DNA of 64,000 bases from Sycon ciliatum (Eukaryota; Porifera; Calcarea; Leucosolenida; Sycettidae), in assembly GCF_964019385.1 (NCBI RefSeq), contig NC_088649.1, forward strand, positions 7,951,985 through 8,015,984, in the 5' to 3' direction. Shown here piece after piece: positions 11,690-23,072 of the stretch. Position 1 is the stretch's first letter. Each line of letters opens with the position of its first letter. The notes below the pieces were generated by a model. That model was not told the DNA's origin, did no database searches, and saw only the letters and a program-made list of their open reading frames with translations. The position numbers were made by a program, and so were the translations under genes.

Positions 11690-11935
11690 TATAATATACG
11701 GTAGTTATAATAAATTGGTGCTCTTCAAGCACAATATTCCTCAGCCGGCTCAAGCTCATCTGATGAGGGAAAATTCCCCGAAACACTGTGTATTGAACAG
11801 GGAATAGTGCTTGCTTGCAGGTTTGCCGAGTCGAAGGTTCCATGGACTTCTCGTGTTCTCTGGATGGTAGTCGTGAGTCAGTCGAGTGTCAAGTCAAGTC
11901 GGCGGAATAGCGCGAGCTCCAGTGTGGGAGCAGAC
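11690..11935 (+). mobile_element. Hammerhead repeat family R, copy R1
   Basis: Related to 34262-34600 (R2), 47100-47420 on the minus strand (R3) and 47570-47770 (R4). Shared words, in order: cacaatattcctcagcc, tcaagctca, ribozyme core, cactgtgtattga, gtgcttgcttgcaggtttgc, gtcgtgagtcagtcgagtg, cggcggaatagcgcgagct. The copy carries a hammerhead motif at 11754-11798. It is a dispersed single unit, not a tandem array. Confidence 0.75.
11754..11798 (+). ncRNA. Hammerhead ribozyme, family R (copy R1)
   Basis: GCUCAU, CUGAUGA, GGG-AAAAUUC-CCC helix (13-nt stem II region), GAAA, CAC-U-GUG, UA, then UUGAAC. Core bases are complete and the triplet is GUA, cleaved after 11792. Stem I is weakened by two mismatches compared with copy R2, where it pairs perfectly over six bases. 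Confidence 0.72.
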
Positions 11936-12879
11936 CCATTCATGAAGTTTTGAAAAGTGCCCTCATCAGGTATGCAAAAGTGTGCAAGTTTGCAAAGGAA
12001 CAGTTATATGCAATTTGTGATGCTATGATGTGCTACATCGCACCCACCGTGACGTGCTAGATTCATAAAGATAATGATACCACAACAATTATTCAAAGAA
12101 GACAATGTGGTGCTCAATTCACGCAAAGCCCGACGTGTTTTCTCAATGACACCCACGTACACCCATGCACATACCCATGCAAACACACACATACACCCAC
12201 ACACAATTTTGTATAGCTTCGAGAATAGATTCTACTACTACTGCAACTAGGCGAGCTACGTGTCAGACAGGAAACATGCCACCAGGTACTGTTATAGCAC
12301 ACATTAATCTGTTATAGCACATAGTAATCTGGTCTGACGTGGTAAGCACATGCAGTGTGCTGCTACTAGATTGCTAAAAATGCTACTGCAATATACAGTG
12401 ACGTTTCACTTATATACTGGACTAGTATGCGATATCTCATATGATTTTTCAACCGGCAGAGCAGACGAATGGCACGGATCATACTTGATACAGTTCTGTC
12501 AGGTGTTGAAGGACTGCAGGTTCAGGGTTCGTGTGGCTTTCGCCATTCGATTTTTTGGATGCGGAACTGTATATACAGTTGAATCACCACGTACATAAGA
12601 GTTCTCCGCACCTGATAAAAATCCCGTCTATTCATTCTTCGACGGCCGTCAGTACTGTATGCAGAGTGTTCCACAGCTGAGCAACCCTTACCTTAGCCAG
12701 TGGGAGCTGGAATCACGTGCTCGCTCATGATGGGTAGCAGCCAGTTTGGACAGATGACCAGGGGACAAGAAGTGCTAGAAAGTGCTTTTGGCTCACGCCG
12801 CGGCCATGGCTGACAGCACCAAACAAGAGTACTATTAGTAATCTATGCAGGTTTTGTCGTCGGGTGGTGTGGTGCTTGC

Positions 12880-13090
12880 GTGCTAATGTTGCTTATAGTG
12901 CTGATCTCTTGCTAGTCAGAGCGAGGTGTACTCCCGGTGCAGAGAGGCGGACTCACACCTCTGCATGTCTACTGATGTTACACAATGCAGCACTCCTGCT
13001 AGTCAGCCTTGGAGTGAGCTGTACTCAAGGGGCTGAGAGGCGGGCTCACACTCTGCATTTCTACTGATGTTGCTCAGTGCAGATCGCCTG
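12880..13090. repeat. Tandem duplication of about 95 bp
   Basis: Two diverged units share ctgctagtcag, gaggcggactcacac and tctactgatgtt. No coding signal is recognised. Confidence 0.6.
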
Positions 13091-13619
13091 CTAATGACTA
13101 GAAATGATTGACACATAAACTCATGGAGAGGAGTTTGAGTTGGCTGTCTGATGTCTGCAATACTGACAGGTGAATTGTGAAAGTGACAAGAGAGACGCTA
13201 TTGTGACGCCAGGGACTGTCAATGGCCCAAGACAAGACACACACTCACACACGCGCACACACTCGCACACACAGTGCAGTAGAGTGTGGCAGGATGGAAA
13301 ATGCAGGTACATCAGCAAAGTAAACGTAAACTGCTAACACACAATCATACAGTTGAATAGTAACTGCTGCTCTTGCCAGTGCCTACGCAGTGAAGTGTTT
13401 GTACGGAGAACCTGTGCAGCTCCTTGCGTTGAATAAACTACACTAGTACAATGGAAGTCTTCACACACTATCTGTTGTCTAATTTACTGATCACGCAGTG
13501 GGACTGCAACTACATGGAGCTGATATCTCTAGCTTGCGCTACTACTTGAAGTGGTACCTGTTGCCTCACCTAGTTTGGCTACTGTTTTTCCTACTGTGGA
13601 TATGCAGCATAGGGGCAGA

Positions 13620-13874
13620 GCAAGCTCACTTCCTGCTTCAGTGAAGAAGTACCATGACAGTCTGTGTGCTACTTACAGCAAAGTGCAGTTCTGCATAGAG
13701 GAGACCAATGAAGAGAAAGTACGAATCTTGCAAATTGACCATCTTTATGCTGAACTCTATGTAGTTTTTTTATTCGTTCTCTTCATTGGTCTCCTTTATG
13801 CAGAACTGCACATTGCTGTAAGCAGCAAACAGACGGTCATGGTACTTCTTCACTGCAGCAGGAGGTGAGCTTGC
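13620..13874. repeat. Long hairpin: 98-bp inverted repeat with 59-nt spacer
   Basis: Left arm 13620-13717 (gcaagctcacttcctgcttc ... gaccaatgaagagaa) is complemented, with a few mismatches, by right arm 13777-13874. The left arm is open in frame and reads like part of a protein (ASVKKYHDSLCATYSKVQF), so the hairpin may come from an inverted duplication of a gene fragment. A transcript would fold into a double-stranded stem of about 98 bp. Confidence 0.8.
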
Positions 13875-13975
13875 AGAAGGGTAACACCAGGATGCGTGAA
13901 GAAGATTTGGCGTAAATGCCGGCAATGAGCAGCTGGCTCATTCATTCGAGTCTGAGTCTTGCTGCAAGTAGGACA

Positions 13976-16900
13976 GTTTGTTTTACCTTACAAACACCTT
14001 TGTTTCTAGCTTACGTCTCGTCAGTGTCCACGTAGCAGTACATACTACATCGCTGCACACATCTATCCCATATCATGTTCTGTGAATCATTTCTTTCACG
14101 CAAACTTTTTTGTAGAATTCTGTATTCATGTAGTTTCCAATTCTAGCATCTAACAAATCATTCCAGAACACTTCCGAAAGCCCGCTTTTCAAGAGAGCAG
14201 GTATGTGAACGCCGGGAGTGCTGGGCTGGGCCACCTCCTCTCTTTCGCTCGAATTATGCAAGTTTGTTCTTTTGATGTCCAAAACAACCATACAAAGGAT
14301 TTGTTGCAAAACTGACGAACACCTTGGGACTTTTAGACCACCTCGAAATGGGCCCAAAATACGTACAAGTAATAATATTTTTGCGTCCAAAAACGAGTGC
14401 TGGTACAGAGTACACAATGGTGCTAAGAACAAACGACCGCCATGCCAACATTACCTCACCTGAATAGTATTCGCATCACCTCCACATAGAGTCATGGCGA
14501 TATCCAGGAAAACGATGGCCATTCATAGAGGAGCAGCAAGGTAGCTCTGCACAATTGCAGAACAACAACATGTGTGTGATCGATATGTTTGCGTCCCTGG
14601 AACTGGCCTTGCGCCGACCACCGCGTTACATGCAGATCCACACATGTTATCGAGTTGATAAACAATCACGAACGGAATCACAATCTGCAAAATCAGGTTG
14701 ATTAGCATCAGGATTTTAACGACGCTATGATGATGATGTTATGTTGTCTGAGTGACCAATGATCCGGCATGATACACTAGACTTCGCGATATGGGGATAG
14801 ACGTGCTTTTCATGTGCTCTCACTAGAGAGGGACCCGTTGGGTAAAGAAGTACATTGACGGCTATCTCAAGTATCTCGTAAGTTGGTCTTTTGTTTCGTG
14901 CATATTTTAGGATGCCAACTGTGATTGTATGTTGCGGCCACGGATGTGGATTATTGTGTTGCAGGGGCAACATAGACCAAGGGAATATTGTTGATTTCAA
15001 TGATACATAACATCTTCACATCCATCTGATCTATACCGTACTATTTATATTACAAGCGCAGTCTTTGGTAGAAGTCCAGTCACTATTATAAGCGCAATCC
15101 AAGGGGGCTGCGAAGATATACTATCTTAGTCTACAAAATACGCGCAGGGCTTATCGTGAATTGATAATGGAGAGCTGAATGGATCAGGTCCATGCATGTT
15201 TGATATCACACACTATTACATAAACACATGCTGTGATAAAAGTCTGTTTTGCTGCGTCCAGGTAGAGTGATGATCTCAAAACAATATAGTGGGGCTGAGG
15301 CCACACTCTGCGCGGTCAAACAGCCCTGCGTTGCCACTGATTAGAGTATCGACCTTTTAGAGACAATTTTTGCTGGACTTTCACTCGCTCCTCACAGGAC
15401 CTGAGGCCAATCCACACCTCGCTACCTCCTGCGAACTCCAGCAACTCAGATCACAAAAGGTACGAGCACGAGACCCCAAAAATATCAGCACGTTACTTCG
15501 CGAACAATATCTCTCCTTGGGGAATTTTGTGTGGCTAGCACCTCATCTAGGAAATAAAAATCTTATCTTTATATTTTAGCACTCTCGTAGTCTGCTTCAA
15601 AACATTCCGTTGTCTGCTCATATCAGTATGTACAACAACTGGAACTGCTTATCAAGGTCCATAATTAGACTTGGTTCTCGTGAGATTTTACACTTTGAAC
15701 AATGGCGTGCTACACTCGTCACCCCTACGAAACGTAATAATTATGTCACGTAAGATAATGATTTAAACAAGGTTAAGATTTCTGCAACTCATTTTTTGAA
15801 GAAAATACCAATTGATGGTGAAACGTTCAAAGTTTCCGCATTATAGTCTGAATGACATAGTTATATGTCTATGGATTATAAACCGTGTTCCTTATGATAA
15901 TCTGGCCTGAGTTGAGTTTTGGAGTTTATAGTTTCATGTTTGTGTGTTCGGCTGCCAGCCAGTTTCTTTAGAAGTGTGGTTCTCTTCATATTCGGCAATC
16001 CGAATAAGTTTCCTCTCGTGATTAAATTATACGGGCAAAGTGCTATGGATCACCGGGAGAACAGCGATTCCCAACGCAGCGATCAAGGAAATGTAGCCAA
16101 AGATGAGCATAATTGCTGGAGCCAAGAAAATATTGATCGAGCGATATCTATTTGCCTTGGCGAGGACGTACCATACGAGTATAGTATCAACGAGCAGAAA
16201 GCGAGGGACGCGGCTACTATGGAACAAACAGTGCAGACTACCACCCTCAACCCTCCGCAAACCCAGTCACGTGTCCAAACAAGTGCCGGAGTTCCCCGAG
16301 AAAGACATACACAGAGACTGTCTGGTGACGAATTCTCGACGGATGGTGACGAATACACGACGCCAGAAGACTACTGCTCAAAGCACATTTCAAGGCCGGC
16401 TTCTACTCGGACATTAAGTGACCTTGGACATCGACGTGGACACTGCTCAAAGAACATTTCAAGGCCCGCGTCTACTCGGACAGTTTGTGATTCTGGACAA
16501 GGACGTGGACACTATGTGAAGGCAGTATGTATTCTTTACAATGAGGTTCCAAACAAATGCAACTCAATACAGTTGAGGGGTGGGGGGGGGAGAGATACTC
16601 TTCACACAGCAGTCATAACACCTAGAGTGTGTATTATAAATAATAGGAAGAGGGTTTGATCCTCACACCCACCTCGCGAATTCTCCGGGGTTATACATCA
16701 ATTAACTATGGGCGTCAATGAACAAACTGTGAAGAGAACAAGCTGAACAGACATAGGGCTATTTTATTGAACCTGTGATAATCTGTGATAATCGATGGAA
16801 ATATTTTGCAATATCAATGTGAAAAGAATGTACAATAGGGAAAAGTGAAGAACGATTCGAACAAGTTTTCGTATGCCCATCAACAGGATCCATCGTTGTA

Positions 16901-17182
16901 GCAATGGGCCATGAAACACGTAGGTGCTTTTATTGAACAACCAAGATGTGACTCAAATTGACATCAGTGAAGTATACATGTGATAATAAATATGATCATG
17001 AAAAACGCACACTTTCACATTGTATCCAAATACAGATTCCGACTTTGGGTGGTATAGGAGGAGTATATACCTCGCCATGCATTCCCGCAACGCCAATGCC
17101 ATCTGTTCGCCCAGTTGGAAGTTTCCCTTTAATAATTTCTCCGGAAGCTTCATTCCAAAAAGGACCTGCTCAGGAAGCGATG
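13976..17182. repeat. Segmental duplication, copy A
   Basis: Collinear with 23536-29103. Matching blocks: 13976-14475 with 23536-24020 (repeat X on the minus strand), 14475-14820 with 24016-24350, 14880-15060 with 25505-25680, and 15041-17182 with 26905-29103, the last ending in exons A and B of the zinc-finger units. Copy B is longer because mobile elements sit inside it. On the minus strand, both copies keep a hydrophobic reading frame (MLINLILQIVIPFVIVYQLDN in copy A) that copy A interrupts with a TGA at 14525-14523. I do not recognise that product. Confidence 0.8.
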
Positions 17183-18566
17183 TAAGTCGGAACTAAATTG
17201 CTGATCTGTCAATTGTTCTAATTGGCCACACTCACCAGTATTCTGAAATCTTGAATGTATTATGTTGCTATGGATAGGGTTTTGGGAGTAAAGGTGTTAA
17301 TATTATTAAGCTTCGCTTTGATGGTAGATATTAGGTGGGTGAGGGTCCTTTTGCCATGTCAATGATGTGCGAATTTGTTGCACTTCTTGGCCAAGCATGT
17401 GGAGGATTGTCACTCATGACAAGTATTCGAGTGATCACTCCCAGGTATTTGAGGTTCTGTCTGATTATTGCAGTTTCTGGCTAAACAATAGGGGTGGAAT
17501 GTTAATCATGACCCGTAGCCATACTGTTGTCCAAACGTGCAAGGTTGGAATACTTATTATTTTGTTCTAGAAAGTCGTATCGAATGGTTTTTCCAATTTC
17601 ATAAGCATATGGCTTTGCCCCATTTACGTGCGTAGAGTCCGTTAAAATTGAACAACAGCAGTACTATTGTTTACGTTTGTTTCCTTTCACAGCGGTATGC
17701 AGATCAGCGATCAGCAGAAGGATCTTTGGACCGATGTTGTATCCACTGATGTTGATATGCTGTGGAGCGAAGACAAAATCAGAGAGTTGATCATCTACCT
17801 CAACGAAGACCCACCTGTTGCACGTAATACATGTAGCAGGTACCAATACCAAGATAAACATAGTCTTGCTGCAGAGGTTGTGGCTGATATGGCGGCATGG
17901 AATGTCTCCACTGCCAGGGTTGCTGCTGTAACAGTGAACCCGTGTGATGTGACATCATCAACAAACACGTTTATTCATCATAACGCCTACGAAGAAGAGA
18001 AGAAAGAGGCAACATCCGGTATATCTAGTAAGATTAGCGAGGGAAGAGACTCATCTTCAACGTGTTGTGGCAATGCTCATCGAGTACCACCTGGACAACT
18101 GCTGCTGAAACCGCCAACCAGTGCATCTTTAGCCGGCATTCCATTTGATGGCGTGGGAATTTCTGAACCACGAAAAATAGATACGGCTAATGAAGTGGAT
18201 GAGACCAGGAGGCAAGTAGGACGGGGCCGTAATATCCGACAGGATCCTGTAGGGTCTTCGGCTGCCACTTCAGTTCCAGATCGAGAGACGCGTTCTATGT
18301 TTAAAACGTTACTGAAGTGTCGGTATTGTCCGAAAGAGTTTTGTTGGGAATCCAGACTACGTGAGCACGAGCGTGTTCATACCCGTGAGCGACCGTTCAA
18401 GTGTGATGTATGCAGCAAATACTTTTCTCGATCAAGCAGTTTACTCAGACACCGACGTATTCATACCGGTGAGAAACCATTCACGTGCAAAGTTTGTCAA
18501 GTATCATTCACAAGTTCTTCAAATCAACGTCGACATGAACGTACTCACACAGGTGAAAGGCCTTAA
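16045..18566 (+). CDS. C2H2 zinc-finger protein, unit 1 (truncated array)
   Basis: Three exons by splice sites and phase: 16045-16524, 17036-17181, 17693-18566, 499 codons plus stop. Start ATG at 16045 is shared with units 2 and 4. Exon A is acidic and Ser/Thr-rich and holds the motif [18 protein letters not shown]; exon B is Gly/Pro-rich ([20 protein letters not shown]); exon C opens with [12 protein letters not shown], then a second version of the motif ([19 protein letters not shown]), and ends with three C2H2 fingers joined by TGEKPF-type linkers. Likely a nuclear DNA-binding protein. The frame stops at TAA 18564-18566 where paralogous unit 3 has TAC in the linker; two more finger-like modules follow in the same frame. 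Family name unknown to me; the gene may still make a three-finger protein. Confidence 0.75.
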
Positions 18567-18735
18567 AAGTGCGAAACATGTGAATCATCGTTCATGCGGT
18601 CGTCACATCTTCGAGTTCATGAACGTATTCATACTAGAGATGGGCCTTACAGATGCAGGACATGTGGAGCGTCGTTCACGCAGCTATAAACTCTACATTC
18701 TCATGAACGCATTCACACACTGGATCGTTGATAGC
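18567..18735 (+). pseudogene. Two stranded C2H2 fingers behind the unit 1 stop
   Basis: Same frame as unit 1 after TAA: KCETCESSFMRSSHLRVH then ERIHT, followed by a finger (CRTCGASFTQL) broken by TAA before TLHSHERIHT. Both are untranslated unless the first stop is read through. Confidence 0.75.
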
Positions 18736-18949
18736 GGAGCAAGTCGCGTGGATCGTATTGCAACAGACCAATACATTAACTTGATCAAGAACGTGAATAA
18801 GCAAGAAAAGGTCATCCCTGGAACTCCCTATATCGTGTCCTCATGCCCCAACGAAAACGGTAGACAAGCTCCACACATATATTGTGCTCAAACATCCAGC
18901 TCACACATTCACTCCATAAGCGTGCGCTTACACATACAGATGTGAAAGC

Positions 18950-19830
18950 TGTCAGGCCACAATTTCGGTTCATAGTTTACTTGTTGAACGTTTACACCAC
19001 AAGAACACATTTATACTAAAAATGAGCAATCATTGCTTATCTTACTAGACTTGTGTACATCTCCTTGTTTGCCATCTAATACAAATCACACTTTTGCCTA
19101 TAGCAACATCCCATATTTCGACAATCCTGCCACAGGACAAATTGTTTTCACCTTACAAACACCTTTGTTTCTAGCTTACGTCTCGTCACAGTACAAATAG
19201 CAGAACTTAATACATCGCTGCACACGTCTATCATAACTCAGGTTTTGTGAATCAATTCTTCCACGCAATCGCTTTGAAGAGTTCTTTATTCATCATGTGC
19301 TCTCCAAATTTGGTCTCGTACAAATCATTCGAAAACACTTTCTAATTCTCGCTTTTACAAGTGTACTACCTTTTTTTTTCAAGTAACCGGTTAACGATCC
19401 TACTCCGGGTTCAAATAGGGAACTGTTTGGACAGTTTGATCTGCAAGAAGAGAGATCTAAATATACTTTCAGCTCTGCAAAACAGTAGGATATTTAGCTA
19501 ACAGAAGATCGAGTCCCCTTACATGGAAATACAGCCCTGCTAGTGGATAAAAATATCAAAAACTCCATACACATTGATTTCATTTATTTTAGTCATATTC
19601 CAAGTAATACATGGCTGGGGTAGCCATTGACTACTTTGTGTGGCGATTGCAGGGTACACCTTGTGGATTCCCTCTAGCAGAGTGCAGAGTAATTGTTTGA
19701 ACACAATGACTTCTAACAATAAAGAAAATACACTTCACATTATTTATTTCACCTTCCTCTTGTTGTGTAGATTTCCACTTCGTAGTTCTCAGCTACACTG
19801 TTGACTAGTCTATCAGTAAAAGTGCACTTT
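18950..19830. other. 3' flank of unit 1
   Basis: No gene recognised. 19140-19360 matches the block acaaacacctttgtttctag seen at 13990, 23545 and 37820. 19590-19625 (attccaagtaatacatggct) is the paralogous, uninterrupted version of the site that holds retrozyme array 2 near 39.4-40.7 kb. Confidence 0.6.
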
Positions 19831-19835
19831 TGTTA

Positions 19836-20059
19836 TGTAAAACCGGACAGCCTAACGAGTCACAAAGTCTAACGTTTTAACGACCGATTTTTATTCTCCA
19901 TTTGAAGAAACGTTATCCAAAACCCGGTGTGTAAAGATGCGCATATATCGATGCATGTTCTGGGTGGCAAGGTAGCCATTGGTGAATTTTCTGGCAGTTA
20001 TCATGCCACTATTACAAAAACTTTAAACTTTGTGCTCGTTAGACTTTCCGGTTTTACAG
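19836..20059. mobile_element. TA-target MITE, copy 2
   Basis: Same termini as 10766-10981 (tgtaaaaccgga ... tccggttttacag) with TA at both flanks; one base is lost at the left tip. Internal sequence has diverged, with the same outer 30-40 bp. Confidence 0.8.
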
Positions 20060-20111
20060 TACCGTGTGTTATGTCAGCGGCTATTGAAACTCTGTACGTC
20101 AATTATCTGTA

Positions 20112-20482
20112 AATGTATCATTCGTATCTAATATTGACTGAGTACGAGGTGATTATAGGAAAAAAAAGCCGAGTAAAAGACCGAGGCGAAGCCGAGGTCT
20201 TTTTCGAAGTTTTTATTTCCTATACTGACCAAGTACGAAGTCAATATTAGATCTACCACGACAAATAGTCCGTGTTTCAAATTCCAGAACGATAACCTCA
20301 TGAATCCCGGTTGAATGATTGCACAAACGTTGCACCACCGCTTACTCATGCAGGGCCAGTGACAATGCTGCACTAGGCACCGTTCAACTGCACAATATAA
20401 GCAGTCACTATAGCCCAAAGGAGAGAAATATGCAGGAATATTTGACTGCTTAGGTATAGCGAAAATCAATGGGAGTCAATAC
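20112..20482 (-). mobile_element. Foldback element family P, copy 2
   Basis: Reverse orientation copy of 1020-1398. Hairpin arms span 20128-20250 with a central gaggcgaagccgaggtc. Body landmarks gcactaggcaccgttcaact and cctcatgaatcccggttgaa match copy 1. Confidence 0.72.
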
Positions 20483-20810
20483 TATGGGACTGATAAAGTA
20501 TAGTACTCAGTTGTTTTCGGGTTTTGGTTTTGGTTTTGGTATTGGTTTTGGAATTGATATTGATTTATTTGAATTCGGTATCTCAACAGTATAATGTACT
20601 TGGGAAGTTGGGAAGATCCGAATGACATAGATACATAAACATAAAAGTGGAGTAGGTGCTACAGCTGATTATTTTATCGCAGGTTTTGGGACTAAACTAA
20701 TACCAGTATGCAAGTACACAAGAAATAAAAGCTGTATGAATACTGCTGCATGACATTGGAGAAAAGCATCAATTAAAGCAAAACAAAGCTACTGCGATTT
20801 ATTTTCCACT

Positions 20811-22115
20811 TAGCCGCCTATTTAACCTCTCCTTTACCACAGGCAAGTTCCCTACTGACTGGAAACTGGCTAAAATTGTGCCTATTTACAAGTGCAAAGG
20901 CACCAAATCTCAAGCTAGTAACTATCGCCCAATTTCGCTCCTGTCCTGTATTTCAAAACTTTGCGAATGGCTCTTCTTCAATCAACTTTATAATCATATT
21001 TCTCCTGCTCTGAATCCCGCGCAATCTGGGTTTCGTCGTGGTGACTCGATCGCTCTACAGCTCACCAAGCTGATCGAAAACATTGCCGACCATCGTCATA
21101 TGGGGCGGAAAGTTGCCATGTGCTTTGTCGACCTCGAGAAAGCTTTCGACACCGTGTGGCAGGGTGCATTACTTGGTAAACTTTCCAAAGAGTTCGGTGT
21201 GTGTGGCTCAGCGCTGGAGTGGATTACAGACTAAGTCCATCAGTGGATGACTACCTGGAGACTGACCTAATATCGCCAAGACTGAGATATTATTCCAGCC
21301 GAACTCAGAGCCAATCTATGCATTCACTCTTCCCGGATCCCTCACAGACCTCACAATGGTAAAACAACACAAGCATCTTGGTTTGGTCATTGACTCAGAC
21401 TTATCGTTTAGCAGACATGTCGACTATGTCTGTAGCAAAGTCAGTAAAGCTTCTGGCTACCTCGTGTCTCACTGCTCCCACCTACCGCTTGAATGCATTC
21501 GCCTTTTATCATTGCTATATTCTCCCCATTTTTCTCTATTGCTCAACCGCCTGGTCATCCCTACTAAGTAAATCGTTAATGAGTACCCTGGAAGTCCACA
21601 ATAAGAGGATACTCAAAGTCCTCTTCCGCAAACCATCATACTTTCCTTCTGCCGAGCTGTATGATATGTTTAACACTTTCCCTATCTCTAGTCAAGCGGA
21701 TCGAAAACCGTGTATTGTTGTTAATTCTATTCGTCTTGACAAAGCCCCGCCACACTTGCGTAAATATAACTGGTTTCTTCCCACTCGTCCTATGCGCAAT
21801 CCCTGCACTTTACTTAAAGCCCGAACATCAGCTTTTACATGTACCAGATCTCCGTTTTTAGCTGCCTATTCTCTCTGGCTGGCCCTGCCTCTATCAGTAA
21901 AATCGTCTTGTACGCTAAAGGATTTCAAGGCCAACATGAAGCTCGTGTTCTAATAGCTGCTTATTCTTCATCCAGATTTGTTTTGTCTTTGCCTCCAGTA
22001 ATGTGTAATATTTATTAATTTTTGCTTTGTTTTTGTTTACTGCCATGGCTGGCTACGCCCCCCCCCCCTCCCTCCATATTGGCCTATATTCTCTGCCACG
22101 AGAAGGTGAAATAAA
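20811..22115 (+). pseudogene. CR1/L2-like LINE, internally deleted
   Basis: Reverse transcriptase fingers and palm start are clear: FPTDWKLAKIVPIYK, SNYRPISLLSCISKLCE, QSGFRRGDSIALQL, CFVDLEKAFDTVWQG. The frame stops at 21234, and about 21255 a new frame begins at IAKTEILFQPNSEPIYAF and HLGLVIDSDLSFSRHVDY. The part of the palm that holds YADD is missing, so the enzyme is dead. A thumb and C-terminal region follow to TAA at about 21953, then a 3' UTR ending in aaataaatgaataaaataga. No endonuclease is seen upstream, as in a 5'-truncated copy. Confidence 0.85.
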
Positions 22116-22439
22116 TGAATAAAATAGAAAGTAAAGCGAAACATGACTCATTGAAAATTTTTTCAAAAAGGAGCTGTTTTAACCGGGTACATTGTGGCCC
22201 GTCATAAGAAGGCAGGCAAGCTGGGCGTTAAATGCAGAATATGTATTACAAGACTTCATTTCAAAGGGCAGAGCATTCCAAAGTAAAGGTTTCTGTGTCG
22301 TTGAAGTAAAAAGGTGACAGTTCGTGTGCTTTTGCACTGTTTTTATATATTTGTCTTTCTTTCCGGTTCTGAAGTCGCATGCGGATTACTATTAGCACTG
22401 CATTGACCCCACTCTTTCCGCATTCTTCTTTCGAGTTAG

Positions 22440-22562
22440 CCTAAGCGAGGACTGGCTAAGCTTGCTTGGCGATGTAAACGTGAAAAGGCTGTTAATAGTA
22501 ATAATAATTTCACATTCGCGTTGCCAGGGTATATAGGCCAATATGGACGGAGGGGCGATAGC
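22440..22562 (-). repeat. LINE 3' tail fragment
   Basis: On the minus strand, tccatattggcctatatacc then ggcaacgcgaatgtgaaatt matches the 3' UTR of the LINE ending at 22.1 kb, but ends in an (att)n-like tail. A severely 5'-truncated insertion in inverse orientation. Confidence 0.65.
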
Positions 22563-22916
22563 CAGCCTTGCTCTATGTTACCATCACTTTGCTCTGTACA
22601 TGTTAAGTCCGCTAAGAACATTCTTGATAGGTGAACTAGTGCTTCATTTCTTTGTAATATGTATAGAAGATCAATCAAGTGTGAAAAAGGCCTGTTATCG
22701 ATTTCTTTTCAATTCTAGTATATCCAGACTAAATTTGTATTGCGCAACACTAATGTCCCGGCGGTCCGCTGCTGCCTCTTGATGAATCTTTCTATTGTTT
22801 TAGTTCAGTATCATTAGTTGTAGATCATCTCCGTGCAGTCCGTCAGTTGCGGGTATAGAAACACTGACAACATCTAATGCAGACGCCAGCCCTGTCACTT
22901 GCATGATAGCATTTAC

Positions 22917-23072
22917 AGGTGCGAGACATGTGCATCATTGTTCAAGCAGTCGTCACATCTTCGTGTTTATGAACGATTTTATACTAGAGATATGCCTTAG
23001 AAATGCAAGACATGTGGCGCGTTGTTCCCGCAGTCATCAACTCTACATTTTCACGAACACAAGCACTCATAG
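22917..23072 (+). pseudogene. Two-finger C2H2 relic
   Basis: Reads RCETCASLFKQSSHLRVY with ERFYTRDMP, stop TAG (22998-23000), then KCKTCGALFPQSSTLHFH with EHKHS and another stop. It matches the distal fingers of units 1 and 3. The histidine positions of the first finger are mutated to Tyr. The stop falls on the same linker tyrosine codon as in unit 1, but as TAG rather than TAA. Confidence 0.8.

Noticed and set aside
13985-14040. Possible third hammerhead (minus): CUGACGA, GAAAC, CAAA-GGUG-UUUG, GUA; also at 23.57, 19.17 and 37.85 kb
   Set aside because: Stem II (GACGUAAGCUA) does not pair, stem I partners are not adjacent, and two of the four copies lose CUGANGA. Perhaps a very old relic; not claimed.
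15370-15579. Coding exon before unit 1
   Set aside because: The frame is not kept in the duplicated copy at 27.3 kb.
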